From an uncultured Bacteroidota bacterium (GTDB lineage Bacteria > Bacteroidota > Bacteroidia > Chitinophagales > Saprospiraceae), in NCBI GenBank assembly GCA_937872515.1, contig CALMSX010000112.1:1-39388 (forward strand): DNA of 39,388 nt, given 5' to 3'. This document shows positions 24,580-32,713 of the stretch, in pieces (the stretch's first letter is position 1; every line of letters begins with the position of its first letter). Under the pieces are notes generated by a model, which had not been told where the DNA came from, made no database searches, and was given only the letters and a program-made list of their open reading frames with translations. The translations under genes were made by a program, and so were the position numbers.

Positions 24580-26022
24580 GTGCCAAATAGATTAAAAAAC
24601 ATTTTTCAGAAGACTAAGATAGTGGCCACAGTGGGGCCGGCTTGTAATACAGATCCAGGATTGGTTTCACTGGTGAATGCCGGTGTGGATGTGTTTAGGT
24701 TGAATTTTTCACATAGCAGCCATTCAGAGCACAAAGCAGTTATCGACCATATTACCGCTATCAACGAGCGCAACAATGTACACATAGGCATACTTGCAGA
24801 TTTGCAGGGTCCCAAACTGAGAGTGGGTAAAATTGAAAACGGAAGCATTGATATAGTACCAGGAGACATCCTCACTTTTACCAACGAAGAGTGTCTGGGT
24901 ACCAAAGAAAAAATTTACATGTCGTATGATCAATTTGCCCAGGATGTCAATGTGGGTGAAAAGATCCTGGTGGACGACGGCAAAATTGAATTGGAGGTTG
25001 TTTCCACCAATAAAAAGGACGAGGTTAAGTTAAAAGTAATGTATGGTTTCACGCTTTCTTCCAACAAAGGTGTCAATCTGCCAGACACCCAGGTTTCATT
25101 GCCCTGTCTTACAGTAAAAGACCTTGAAGACCTTGATTTTATTTTGACCCAGCCTGTGAACTGGATTGCCTTAAGTTTTGTAAGAAAGGCATCAGACATT
25201 CTGGATCTCAAACAGCGAATTGCAGCCAAAGGCCACCATGCCAAAGTAATAGCCAAGATAGAAAAGCCCGAAGCCATCAAAAACATTGAAGAGATTGTAG
25301 ATGCAACCGATGCGGTCATGATTGCCAGGGGAGACCTTGGGGTAGAAATGCCCATTGAAATGATTCCTACAACTCAAAAACACATCATACAACTCTGCTT
25401 ACAAAAAGCCAAGCCGGTGATTGTTGCTACACAGATGATGGAAAGTATGATTACCAATCCAAGTCCTACTCGTGCTGAAGTAACTGACGTTGCCAATGCG
25501 GTATTAGATGGCGCGGATGCAGTAATGTTGAGTGGTGAAACCTCGGTAGGAAACCACCCTTCTCTTGTAGTGCAAGCCATGAACCGAATCATAGTGAATG
25601 CAGAAAAGAATTACCATTTGCAGGGAAAAAGGACAAAGCCAGATCCGCAGACTGGTAGCTTTTTGTCAGATGCCCTTTGTTATTCGGCCGCCCAGTTGGC
25701 AGACAGGATCATGGCCAAGGCCATCCTTGGTTTAACGGTAGTTGGCTATACTGCTTTCAAAGTGTCTTCGTACAGGCCAGATGCAGCCATCTATATCTTC
25801 TCATCACATAAGCACATGTTGGCCACTTTAAATCTGGTTTGGGGGGTTAGGTGTTTTCACTACGATAAGTTTAGCAGCACCGATGAAACCATTGAAGATC
25901 TGACTAATGACCTGAAAAACAGGAACCTTTTAAAAGAAGGTGACATAATTGTGAACACCGGCAGCATGCCATTGCACAAAAGATTCAAAACCAATATGCT
26001 GAAAATCACAGTGGTGGAATAA
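24580..26022 (+). CDS. pyk: Pyruvate kinase
   Basis: A glycolytic enzyme of about 480 residues that makes pyruvate and ATP from phosphoenolpyruvate and ADP. Blocks seen: TKIVATVGPACNT (start of the barrel), FRLNFSHSSHSEH, ADLQGPKLRVGKI, the small beta domain, VIAKIEKPEAI with the catalytic Lys, IARGDLGVEMP, and the signature ATQMMESMITNPSPTRAEVTDVANAVLDG split across the metal/substrate site, then MLSGETSVG. No ATG exists near the 5' end; GTG at 24580 (start VPNRLKNIFQ) is chosen because the alternative TTG at 24559 sits in the promoter element. Length is normal (470-490). Confidence 0.96.
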   Translation: MPNRLKNIFQKTKIVATVGPACNTDPGLVSLVNAGVDVFRLNFSHSSHSEHKAVIDHITAINERNNVHIGILADLQGPKLRVGKIENGSIDIVPGDILTFTNEECLGTKEKIYMSYDQFAQDVNVGEKILVDDGKIELEVVSTNKKDEVKLKVMYGFTLSSNKGVNLPDTQVSLPCLTVKDLEDLDFILTQPVNWIALSFVRKASDILDLKQRIAAKGHHAKVIAKIEKPEAIKNIEEIVDATDAVMIARGDLGVEMPIEMIPTTQKHIIQLCLQKAKPVIVATQMMESMITNPSPTRAEVTDVANAVLDGADAVMLSGETSVGNHPSLVVQAMNRIIVNAEKNYHLQGKRTKPDPQTGSFLSDALCYSAAQLADRIMAKAILGLTVVGYTAFKVSSYRPDAAIYIFSSHKHMLATLNLVWGVRCFHYDKFSSTDETIEDLTNDLKNRNLLKEGDIIVNTGSMPLHKRFKTNMLKITVVE

Positions 26023-26093
26023 AGTTCGGGGAACAATTCCAGCACTTTTGTTGTTTTTCAGGGTAATTATTCACACAATCCTAACGATTGAAA

Positions 26094-26101
26094 TATCTTT
26101 G
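26094..26101 (+). promoter_or_regulatory. Putative -7 element of the panD gene (near-leaderless)
   Basis: TATCTTTG ending 8 bases before the ATG at 26110, so a transcript would begin about 3 bases before the start codon. It also excludes the GTG at 26101 as start. Confidence 0.45.
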
Positions 26102-26109
26102 TGCCCATT

Positions 26110-26457
26110 ATGCTTTTACACATACATAAATCGAAAATTCACAGGGCTACCATCACCCAGGCCAACCTCAATTATGTAGGCTCCATCACAATTGATGAGG
26201 ATCTTATGGAGGCGGCTAATCTCATTGAAGGAGAGAAGGTTCAAATAGTGAACAACAACAATGGGGAAAGGCTTGAGACCTATGTAATCAAAGGAGAGAG
26301 AGGATCCGGAACGGTTTGTCTCAATGGCGCAGCAGCCAGAAAGGCGGAAGAAGGTGATATCGTAATTATCATTTCTTATTGCATGATGACCCCCGAGGAA
26401 GCCAAAAACTTTAAGCCCGTTACTGTATTTCCAAACGAATACAACAAACTTACCTGA
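26110..26457 (+). CDS. panD: Aspartate 1-decarboxylase proenzyme
   Basis: A 115-residue pyruvoyl enzyme that makes beta-alanine for pantothenate and CoA. The self-cleavage site Gly24-Ser25 is in LNYVGSITIDEDLMEAANL, Lys9 is in KSKIHRA, and YVIKGERGSGTVCLNGAAARKAEEGDIVIIISY is the conserved barrel. The ATG at 26110 puts cleavage at the normal residues 24/25, which supports this start over the GTG at 26101. The next gene begins 7 bases downstream, so the two are co-transcribed. panC is not adjacent. Confidence 0.97.
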   Translation: MLLHIHKSKIHRATITQANLNYVGSITIDEDLMEAANLIEGEKVQIVNNNNGERLETYVIKGERGSGTVCLNGAAARKAEEGDIVIIISYCMMTPEEAKNFKPVTVFPNEYNKLT

Positions 26458-26464
26458 TCTGGAG

Positions 26465-27487
26465 GTGTTAAAACGTACGGCCAGGATTCTCATCTTTATT
26501 TCCCTTGGCTTACTTGCCTTTTACCTGGTTTTTAGATCACAGCCCAATCCGGATGGTGAATCGTTGATAACCAGGCTATTGTCAGATTTTAGACAGGCCG
26601 ATTGGATCTACCTTTTTATCATGTCAGCATCCTTTATGCTGAGCAATGTTTTCAGAGCCCTCAGGTGGCAACAAATGCTGCAACCCTTAGGTGTAAAAGT
26701 TTCGCTGCTCAAAGCCACTTCTGCCATTATGGTAGCCTACCTTACCAACCTGGTAATACCCCGTGCCGGTGAAATTGCCAGGGCTACCGCCCTTTCAGGC
26801 ACCGCTCCTATAAGTTTTGAAAAAGCCCTGGGAACCGTGGTCCTGGATAGGGTTCTTGACATGATCTGTTTGCTTTTGATTGGTGTGGTTACTGTGGTTT
26901 TGGCCTCTGATCTGATCTTTGGATACTTTGATCAGCACCTGGACCTCAGCGTTAGGTGGAAGGCAATGCAGCAGGGCCGGGCCTGGTGGATCATGATTTT
27001 GGTCCTTGCTCTTCTTCTGTTTGCTTTTTACAGGTTTACAACTACGGATTGGTACCAGTTAAAATTGAAATCCAAAATCAATGTCTTTGTTGCCGGACTT
27101 TGGGAGGGATTGTCAAGTATCAAAAACATAAAAAACCCTTTGACCTTTTTATTTTATACCCTGGCAATTTGGTTTTTGTATTTTTTTATGGCCTTTGTTT
27201 TGTTTAAGGCTTTGGACGCCACCGATCACCTGGGGCCATTGGCTGGCCTGGTGGTTTTCTTTTTTGGCAGCCTTGGCATCGTTTTTCCATCACCGGGTGG
27301 CATGGGCAGCTACCATTTTCTGGCCATCGAAAGTCTTTCGCTCTATGGAATTGATGCCAGGAGTGCCTTTACCTACGCCAATCTGAGTTTTTTTACCATC
27401 CAGGTCATTACCATCATCACCTTTGGCGTTTTGGGCTTGGTTGTTTTATCCGGTAAAAAACCGAATGAGGTCACTGAGAAGACATAG
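26465..27487 (+). CDS. Flippase-like (LPG synthase TM / UPF0104) membrane protein
   Basis: A 340-residue protein with about eight membrane helices of the lysylphosphatidylglycerol-synthase transmembrane (UPF0104/AglD-type) family. Family blocks: NVFRALRWQQMLQPLG, YLTNLVIPRAGEIARATAL, KALGTVVLDRVLDMICLL and FPSPGGMGSYHFL. Members are thought to move or modify lipids, but the substrate of this one is unknown. The start is GTG at 26465 just after the panD stop, with a purine-rich ggagg overlapping it, an unusually good Shine-Dalgarno-like sequence here but too close to this start to be certain. Pairing with panD is common in Bacteroidota. Confidence 0.88.
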   Translation: MLKRTARILIFISLGLLAFYLVFRSQPNPDGESLITRLLSDFRQADWIYLFIMSASFMLSNVFRALRWQQMLQPLGVKVSLLKATSAIMVAYLTNLVIPRAGEIARATALSGTAPISFEKALGTVVLDRVLDMICLLLIGVVTVVLASDLIFGYFDQHLDLSVRWKAMQQGRAWWIMILVLALLLFAFYRFTTTDWYQLKLKSKINVFVAGLWEGLSSIKNIKNPLTFLFYTLAIWFLYFFMAFVLFKALDATDHLGPLAGLVVFFFGSLGIVFPSPGGMGSYHFLAIESLSLYGIDARSAFTYANLSFFTIQVITIITFGVLGLVVLSGKKPNEVTEKT

Positions 27488-27507
27488 CGGCAATCGTGGC
27501 TTTTTGT

Positions 27508-27515
27508 TACTTTTG
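27508..27515 (+). promoter_or_regulatory. Putative -7 element of the rfaE2 operon (leaderless)
   Basis: TACTTTTG ending 6 bases before the ATG at 27521, so transcription would begin at or next to the start codon. Confidence 0.45.
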
Positions 27516-27520
27516 TAATT

Positions 27521-28018
27521 ATGGCAACACCTTCTTCAAAAATAGTACTGGATCACAACATCCTGGCCTCCCTCACGGAAGAGTGGAAAAGTCAGGGGCA
27601 AAAAGTTGTATTTACCAATGGTTGTTTTGACCTAATCCACCTCGGACACATCCAATACCTCAGAGAAGCGGCTGCCCAGGGGCAAAAACTGGTAGTTGCC
27701 TTAAACGCCGATTCTTCAGTGGCCAGACTTAAAGGACCCCACCGGCCGATCAACAATGAACAAACCCGCCTGGAAGTAATGGCAGCTTTTGAATTTACCG
27801 ACGCGGTGACCCTATTTACAGAAGACGATCCTTATGCATTGATACTAAAATTAAAACCCAATGTCCTGGTCAAGGGAGGTGATTGGGCGGTAGAACAAAT
27901 TGTAGGAAGTGATGTGGTTTTGGCCGCCGGAGGTACAGTAAAGTCATTGACCTTTGCACCCGGCTATTCAACCACAATTCTTGAACAAAAAATTATCAAA
28001 GCCCACCAGAAAATGTAA
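27521..28018 (+). CDS. rfaE2: D-glycero-beta-D-manno-heptose 1-phosphate adenylyltransferase (RfaE domain II)
   Basis: A 165-residue nucleotidyltransferase of the cytidylyltransferase-like fold. The motif FTNGCFDLIHLGHIQYL holds the HxGH site (His40-Leu-Gly-His43). VALNADSSVARLKGPHRPIN and KPNVLVKGGDW are typical of the adenylyltransferase half of HldE. It makes ADP-heptose for lipopolysaccharide cores. In E. coli this activity is fused to the kinase; here it stands alone, and the kinase lies two genes downstream. Its TAATG stop overlaps the next ATG by one base, so the three genes form an operon. Confidence 0.95.
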   Translation: MATPSSKIVLDHNILASLTEEWKSQGQKVVFTNGCFDLIHLGHIQYLREAAAQGQKLVVALNADSSVARLKGPHRPINNEQTRLEVMAAFEFTDAVTLFTEDDPYALILKLKPNVLVKGGDWAVEQIVGSDVVLAAGGTVKSLTFAPGYSTTILEQKIIKAHQKM

Positions 28019-29715
28019 TGAAAAAACACACCCTTCTCCTGCTTGCTTTAAGTTTTTGTGCGTTTAAAATTCAGTCGCAAAATTTGTTGTTGGACAGAGC
28101 ACAACATTTTGATTTGGCTGAACGCCTGCAGGTGATGTATCCCAGCGACAAGGCATCCTCATCTGCACTCAAAATGTCATCCGCCACCAGCGTAATTGAC
28201 CAGGGTTTTGAAAACTATAGGACCTTATCAAAAGGAGATCGACTGAAATTTAAGGACCTTGTCAACCAGTACAATTTTCCAAAAGAAATTACCGATCCTC
28301 TAGATACCTTGTATCGTTGGCAAAAGCCATTGTTAAAGTATTTCTACGAGAGTCCGCATCATTTTTTAAGTATTGATGTGCCTTCATTTAACTTAAGGGC
28401 CAATCCTATTGTTATGGTTGAAGGGGGCAATGTGACAAATTACAAGCCCACAATTTTTCAAAACACCCGTGGTGCAGAAATCTATGGTTACATAGACAAC
28501 AAAGTATATTTTTTTTCCCGGGTGCTTGAAAATCAACAACAGTTTTTACCGTGGGCACAAGATTATATATATGCATATCAAAGCATACCCCAGCAGGGTT
28601 TTTATAAAAGCTACAACAGCAGTGTGTTGGGTGGGTTGCATGGATACGACTTTCTCAATGCACAAGCTTATGTTGGACTGCCTATATCCAAAAGTATTGC
28701 AATAGAATTGGGCCACGGCAGGCACTTTATAGGCAATGGCATTCGTTCCTTGCTTTTGTCTGATTTTAGCAACAACTATTTTTACCTGAAATTTAATACC
28801 CGGGTTTGGAAGCTACACTACCAAAATATATTTGCTGAGTTAAATACCACGAGTGCTAATCAATTTCAAGGCGATTTGTTGTTGAATAAAAAGTACATGG
28901 CCTCCCATTACTTAAGTTTCAGACCCCGCAAAAACTTTGAAGTGGGGGTATTTGAATCGGTCATCTTTGCACGTCAAAACCAGTTTGAATTTCAATACCT
29001 CAATCCGGTTATTTTTTACAGGATGGTGGAGCAATTTCTGGGCAGCCCGGATAATGCTATGATTGGTTTGAATGTGACCTGGGATGTTAAAAAACGTATG
29101 CGCGTATATGGTCAGTTACTGTTGGATGAACTTAATTTCGGTTTTTTGAAGCAAGACGGATGGTGGGGAAATAAACACGGTATTCAAGCTGGTTTCAAAT
29201 ATTTTAATCTGCTCGGTGTTGACAGGCTTGACCTGACAGCGGAGTACAACATGGTGCGACCGTATACCTATAGTCACGACAGAGAAGAACAAGGCATCGT
29301 GCTTACAAGTTACACACATTACAATTCTCCTCTTGCCCACCCCTTGGGGAGCAACCTTAGGGAAGTTCTTGTAAGATCAGTGTACAGCGGACTTAAAAAT
29401 TGGCACTTTGAAGCGGATCTTGCCTATTTACAACAGGGTAGAAATTATAATGGTAATGAAGGCAGCAATCCGCGTATAAATAATATAAAAAGGATTAAGG
29501 ATTACGACAACAATTTGTTACAAGGAGCAAAACGAAACATTCAATTTATCAGGGCAACTACCTATTATAAAATCTGGCCCAACTACCAACTTTTTCTTCA
29601 AGGTATTTACCGCAAATCAACTGATTATTATAAACATGTAACGCTAAAAGAGAGTTATTTTTATATTGGAGGGGGTATCAGCATCAACGCAGCCACAGAC
29701 AAAAACATCTTTTGA
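28018..29715 (+). CDS. Wzi-like outer-membrane beta-barrel protein
   Basis: A 565-residue protein with a signal peptide (KKHTLLLLALSFCAFKIQSQ) and a long C-terminal beta-barrel region with alternating aromatic strands. The block IAIELGHGRHFIGNGIRSLLLSD and the periodic strands around it resemble the capsule-assembly Wzi family in Bacteroidota. Wzi anchors capsular or exopolysaccharide at the outer surface. The N-terminal 150 residues are a helical/soluble portion not recognised. Its place between rfaE2 and rfaE1 links it to surface polysaccharide. Identification as Wzi-like rests on a limited motif, so it is moderately sure. Confidence 0.7.
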   Translation: MKKHTLLLLALSFCAFKIQSQNLLLDRAQHFDLAERLQVMYPSDKASSSALKMSSATSVIDQGFENYRTLSKGDRLKFKDLVNQYNFPKEITDPLDTLYRWQKPLLKYFYESPHHFLSIDVPSFNLRANPIVMVEGGNVTNYKPTIFQNTRGAEIYGYIDNKVYFFSRVLENQQQFLPWAQDYIYAYQSIPQQGFYKSYNSSVLGGLHGYDFLNAQAYVGLPISKSIAIELGHGRHFIGNGIRSLLLSDFSNNYFYLKFNTRVWKLHYQNIFAELNTTSANQFQGDLLLNKKYMASHYLSFRPRKNFEVGVFESVIFARQNQFEFQYLNPVIFYRMVEQFLGSPDNAMIGLNVTWDVKKRMRVYGQLLLDELNFGFLKQDGWWGNKHGIQAGFKYFNLLGVDRLDLTAEYNMVRPYTYSHDREEQGIVLTSYTHYNSPLAHPLGSNLREVLVRSVYSGLKNWHFEADLAYLQQGRNYNGNEGSNPRINNIKRIKDYDNNLLQGAKRNIQFIRATTYYKIWPNYQLFLQGIYRKSTDYYKHVTLKESYFYIGGGISINAATDKNIF

Positions 29716-29716
29716 C

Positions 29717-30658
29717 ATGGATCCACAGACCATTACCATATTGGGAGATATCATTTTAGACAGGTACATTCAAGGCAGTACCAGTCGCATTTCGCCCGAG
29801 GCACCGGTACCGGTGGTCAAAGTTGAAAATGACTATTATACCCTGGGAGGAGCGGCCAATGTTGCCAATAACCTTTCTAATTTGGGAGCCAATGTCAAAT
29901 TGTTAGGAGCAGTGGGCAGAGATGAAACCGGGAGGTGGCTGCACGACCTGCTAGTCGCCAAAAACATTGAACCCATTTTATACCTCGATGCCGATATTCC
30001 CACTACGACCAAAACCAGAATAGTATCTCGCAACCAGCAAATGTTGCGCATTGACAATGAAGGACATTTTAAACATTCACCCAGGTCGCTGGAATATTTT
30101 AAACATCAGTTTGAGCATTCAGATATCCTGATTGTCTCTGATTACGACAAGGGTTTTTGTTCGGAAGATGTTATGGACTGGATGTTTCAAAACACCCGAA
30201 AAAATGCAAGGGTGCTGATCGATCCCAAGGGCAGGGACTGGAACAAGTACAATGGCGCTTACCTGGTAAAACCCAATCTGGTTGAACTAGAAGATCTGCT
30301 GGGCAGAACGATCGTCAATAAGGACGATGATGTAGCCAATGCCGGCAAAGAAGTGATGAAACAATTTAATTTCAAACACTTGCTGATTACAAGGGGCAAG
30401 GAAGGCATGACACTGATCTCAAAAGAGAATGTGGCTCATTTTCCGACCCATAAGGTTGATGTATATGATGTGTCAGGCGCTGGTGATACTGCCATGGCAG
30501 TGCTGGCAAAAAAGATGGCAGATGGTTTGCCCTTGGCAGCATGTATAAAATCAGCCAACCTCGCAGCAGCATTTGTGGTTACCAAGCCTACTACCTATGC
30601 TATCAATGCAGAGGAGTTAAAGGAAATGGAAGAAAAATACGGAAGAGAGACAGAATAA
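29717..30658 (+). CDS. rfaE1: D-glycero-beta-D-manno-heptose-7-phosphate kinase (RfaE domain I)
   Basis: A 313-residue PfkB/ribokinase-type sugar kinase. The N-terminal GDIILDRYIQGSTSRISPEAPVPV split across the substrate site is the HldE kinase start; GGAANVANNLSNLGA, SDYDKGF, VLIDPKGRDW, VKPNLVE and LLITRGKEGM follow, and the catalytic Asp257 sits in VSGAGDTAMA. The ATG at 29717 follows the previous stop by one base; the ORF open further upstream overlaps the barrel gene and is not needed. With rfaE2 it gives both activities of HldE. It ends at a strong terminator shared with tatA. Confidence 0.95.
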   Translation: MDPQTITILGDIILDRYIQGSTSRISPEAPVPVVKVENDYYTLGGAANVANNLSNLGANVKLLGAVGRDETGRWLHDLLVAKNIEPILYLDADIPTTTKTRIVSRNQQMLRIDNEGHFKHSPRSLEYFKHQFEHSDILIVSDYDKGFCSEDVMDWMFQNTRKNARVLIDPKGRDWNKYNGAYLVKPNLVELEDLLGRTIVNKDDDVANAGKEVMKQFNFKHLLITRGKEGMTLISKENVAHFPTHKVDVYDVSGAGDTAMAVLAKKMADGLPLAACIKSANLAAAFVVTKPTTYAINAEELKEMEEKYGRETE

Positions 30659-30704
30659 AAAAACCCACTACGCAACAGACAAGCTGTGGTGTAGCGGGTT
30701 TTTT
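30657..30704. terminator. Bidirectional terminator between rfaE1 and tatA
   Basis: A long stem (aaaaaaccc-ctac at 5', gtag-gggtttttt at 3', one A/C mismatch) with an inner stem acag/ctgt. A's on one side and T's on the other serve both convergent genes. Confidence 0.8.
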
Positions 30705-30720
30705 CAAACAGAAAAATATC

Positions 30721-30927
30721 TTATTTGTTAGACTCTATTTCTCTGATATTTTCTTTTACTTCCGTTTCAATGTTGGCTTTTGCCTTATTGAATTCACGGA
30801 TGCCCTGACCCAGACCTTTCATCAGTTCCGGAATCTTTTTACCACCAAATAGCAACAAGACAACCAATACGATAGCAATCAGCTCTCCCGGCCCGATGGC
30901 ACTCAAGAATAATGCAGAAAATAACAT
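30721..30927 (-). CDS. tatA: Sec-independent (Tat) translocase subunit TatA
   Basis: A 68-residue protein with an N-terminal hydrophobic helix (IGPGELIAIVLVVLLLFGGKK), the conserved Phe-Gly hinge (LFGGKKIPEL) and an amphipathic helix (MKGLGQGIREFNKA) followed by a charged tail. TatA polymers form the pore of the twin-arginine pathway for folded proteins. No tatC is adjacent, which is normal in Bacteroidota. The promoter-like TAACTTTG lies about 20 bases upstream. Confidence 0.95.
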   Translation of the reverse strand: MLFSALFLSAIGPGELIAIVLVVLLLFGGKKIPELMKGLGQGIREFNKAKANIETEVKENIREIESNK

Positions 30928-30945
30928 GTGTTAAATTTTATGGTA

Positions 30946-30953
30946 CAAAGTTA
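30946..30953 (-). promoter_or_regulatory. Putative promoter (-7 element) of tatA
   Basis: Reads TAACTTTG on the minus strand, with TTG 23 bases upstream. Leader about 13 bases. Confidence 0.55.
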
Positions 30954-30978
30954 CAACACTAACAACGTTTTGACCTCA

Positions 30979-31016
30979 AAAAAAACTCCCGGTTTAGCAT
31001 GAAAATGCCGGAAGGG
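30979..31016 (-). terminator. Probable terminator of the 2OG-oxygenase gene
   Basis: On the minus strand ccggcat and atgc-taaa-ccgg form a stem with a bulge and loop tttc, followed by eight T's. It is about 50 bases past the stop of the minus-strand oxygenase gene. The bulge makes it less certain. Confidence 0.5.
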
Positions 31017-31068
31017 GGTCATTTTTTTATTTGTATTGTATAATTAACACACAACCAGATGATTGTGT

Positions 31069-32022
31069 TTATTTTTTCAATCCGATTTCTCTTAATCTTT
31101 CGTTGAGGTAGTCACCTGCGGTAATAGATTCATACGCCAACGGCCTTTCTTCGGTTACCGTTGCAGGTAAACAAGTGAGGTCCATCGATGATTTGGGATG
31201 CAGAAAAAATGGGATGCTCAAACGAGGCACATGCCATAGTTCTCTGGGCGGATTAACCACTCTATGGGTGGTTGACACCAGATAATTGTTGGTCAAACGC
31301 TGCAGCATATCTCCCACATTGATGACAATCTCATCGGCTTCCGGGACGATATCGAGCCACTCGCCCTGAGAATTCAACAATTGAAGACCTCCCGCCGAAG
31401 CGCCTACCAAAAGGGTGATAAGGTTGATGTCTTCATGTTGTTCGGCCCTGATGGCAGAACGAGGTTCTTCCGTAATAGGGGGGTAGTGAATGGTGCGCAA
31501 GATGCTGTTTCCATCTTTGATTTTTTCCGCAAAATAAGCCTCATCCAGGCCCAGATAAAGGGCAATGGCGCGCAACAAATGGGCTCCTGCCTCTTCGAAG
31601 GCCTTGTACAATTTCTGGCTATAGTCTGAAAAACCCTCTATTTCCGTTACCGTAGGATTGGTAGGATATTCATGTTTTAAAGGGTGGTCATCGCTGACAT
31701 ATTGACCAATCTGATAAAACTCTTTGAGGTCGGCCACAGCAGACTGTTTTGCGTGTTCTTTGCCGTAAGAGGTATACCCTCTTTGACCAGCGAGGCCTTC
31801 TATTTCGTATTTTCTTTTTACATCAACCGGAAGGGAGAAAAATGCCTTAGAGGATGCATAAAACCCGTCGATTAAATCTTTGGGCACCTGGTGGTTGATG
31901 ACCCCAACAAAACCTACTTCGTGAAAAGCCTTTCCCAGCGCTTCAACGAAAGCCTGCTTTTGTGCTTCGTCGCCGTTTACAAAACTTGACAAGTCAACCA
32001 AAGGTATAGATCTGTTGCTCAT
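31069..32022 (-). CDS. 2-oxoglutarate/Fe(II) oxygenase, isopenicillin N synthase-like
   Basis: A 317-residue non-haem iron oxygenase of the isopenicillin-N-synthase/DIOX family. The N domain (DLSSFVNGDEAQKQAFVEAL, GFVGVINHQVP) and the jelly-roll core are typical. Iron ligands are His196 and Asp198 in EQHEDINLITLL and His253 in STTHRVVNPP; 2-oxoglutarate is held by Arg267 and Ser269 in PRLSIPFFLHP. The presence of the RxS motif and a normal length suggest activity. The substrate is unknown; no biosynthetic cluster lies around it. It is on the minus strand upstream of tatA but separate from it. Confidence 0.93.
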   Translation of the reverse strand: MSNRSIPLVDLSSFVNGDEAQKQAFVEALGKAFHEVGFVGVINHQVPKDLIDGFYASSKAFFSLPVDVKRKYEIEGLAGQRGYTSYGKEHAKQSAVADLKEFYQIGQYVSDDHPLKHEYPTNPTVTEIEGFSDYSQKLYKAFEEAGAHLLRAIALYLGLDEAYFAEKIKDGNSILRTIHYPPITEEPRSAIRAEQHEDINLITLLVGASAGGLQLLNSQGEWLDIVPEADEIVINVGDMLQRLTNNYLVSTTHRVVNPPRELWHVPRLSIPFFLHPKSSMDLTCLPATVTEERPLAYESITAGDYLNERLREIGLKK

Positions 32023-32091
32023 TGGTGTTAAATTTTACAATATTCCCTGCAATTTTGATACCAAAGTAGGTATTGTGGCTACATCAGAGGC

Positions 32092-32499
32092 CTAAGAACC
32101 CCTGCTACCCCCGGTTTTAATGACACCGCGCTGTCCGCCGCCAAAACTTTTAGGAGGGCCACCGCCGGCCTTAATTTTTCCGCCCTGGCTGAAATTGTTG
32201 GATGGGCCACCGGCTTTTCCACCCCCATGTCTAAGTATTTTCTTTTCCCATTCGGCTACACTGCCTTCCACTTTGACGACCTCCAATTTTTTACCGTCTA
32301 TTTCTTTGCCGTTCAGGGCTTCAATGGCCTTGGTGGCAGCTTCATCAACAGGCATGGTCACAAAACAAAAGCCTTTGTTTTGTTTGGTAATATTGCTAAT
32401 CGTGATGCGCACCTTTGTCACTTCACCCAAACCATTAAAAATTTGGAGAACCTCGTCTTCCTTGTACTTAAAGGGAATATTTCCCAGAAAAAGATCCAT
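32092..32499 (-). CDS. RNA-binding protein with one RRM and Gly-rich tail
   Basis: A 135-residue protein: an RRM of about 78 residues with RNP2 LFLGNI and RNP1 NKGFCFVTM, then a Gly/Lys/Ser-rich, low-complexity tail (about 95-135, GGGPPKSFGGGQRG). Small glycine-rich RRM proteins occur in cyanobacteria and Bacteroidota and are linked to RNA chaperoning and cold response. Here the RNP1 first positions are Asn-Lys-Gly-Phe-Cys-Phe, and the aromatic contacts are kept. A TATATTTG element is just upstream. Pro/Gly tail length is typical. Confidence 0.93.
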   Translation of the reverse strand: MDLFLGNIPFKYKEDEVLQIFNGLGEVTKVRITISNITKQNKGFCFVTMPVDEAATKAIEALNGKEIDGKKLEVVKVEGSVAEWEKKILRHGGGKAGGPSNNFSQGGKIKAGGGPPKSFGGGQRGVIKTGGSRGS

Positions 32500-32516
32500 A
32501 TCAAAAAATTTTTATT

Positions 32517-32524
32517 CAAATATA
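32517..32524 (-). promoter_or_regulatory. Putative -7 element of the RRM gene
   Basis: Reads TATATTTG on the minus strand, 17 bases before the ATG at 32499. Leader about 12 bases. Confidence 0.45.
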
Positions 32525-32713
32525 GCCCAATCTTAACAATAAAATAAGGGTAAAGCGGATTCGGTTTCAAACCAAAACAAATATTCCATCGTTTATAGTG
32601 TATATGATTTGTTTTTGTTTGGTTGGAATAACCATCTGAAATCGTAGGTTTTGCTATCAGCTCAGAAAAACAACATTCTAACTCACAAAAAAAATGCCCT
32701 AAACCATCCCGCC

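Noticed and set aside
26472..26485. acgtacggcc, which matches half of the RAYT palindrome core
   Set aside because: Only ten bases agree, there is no inverted partner, and they encode ordinary residues at the start of the flippase-like gene.
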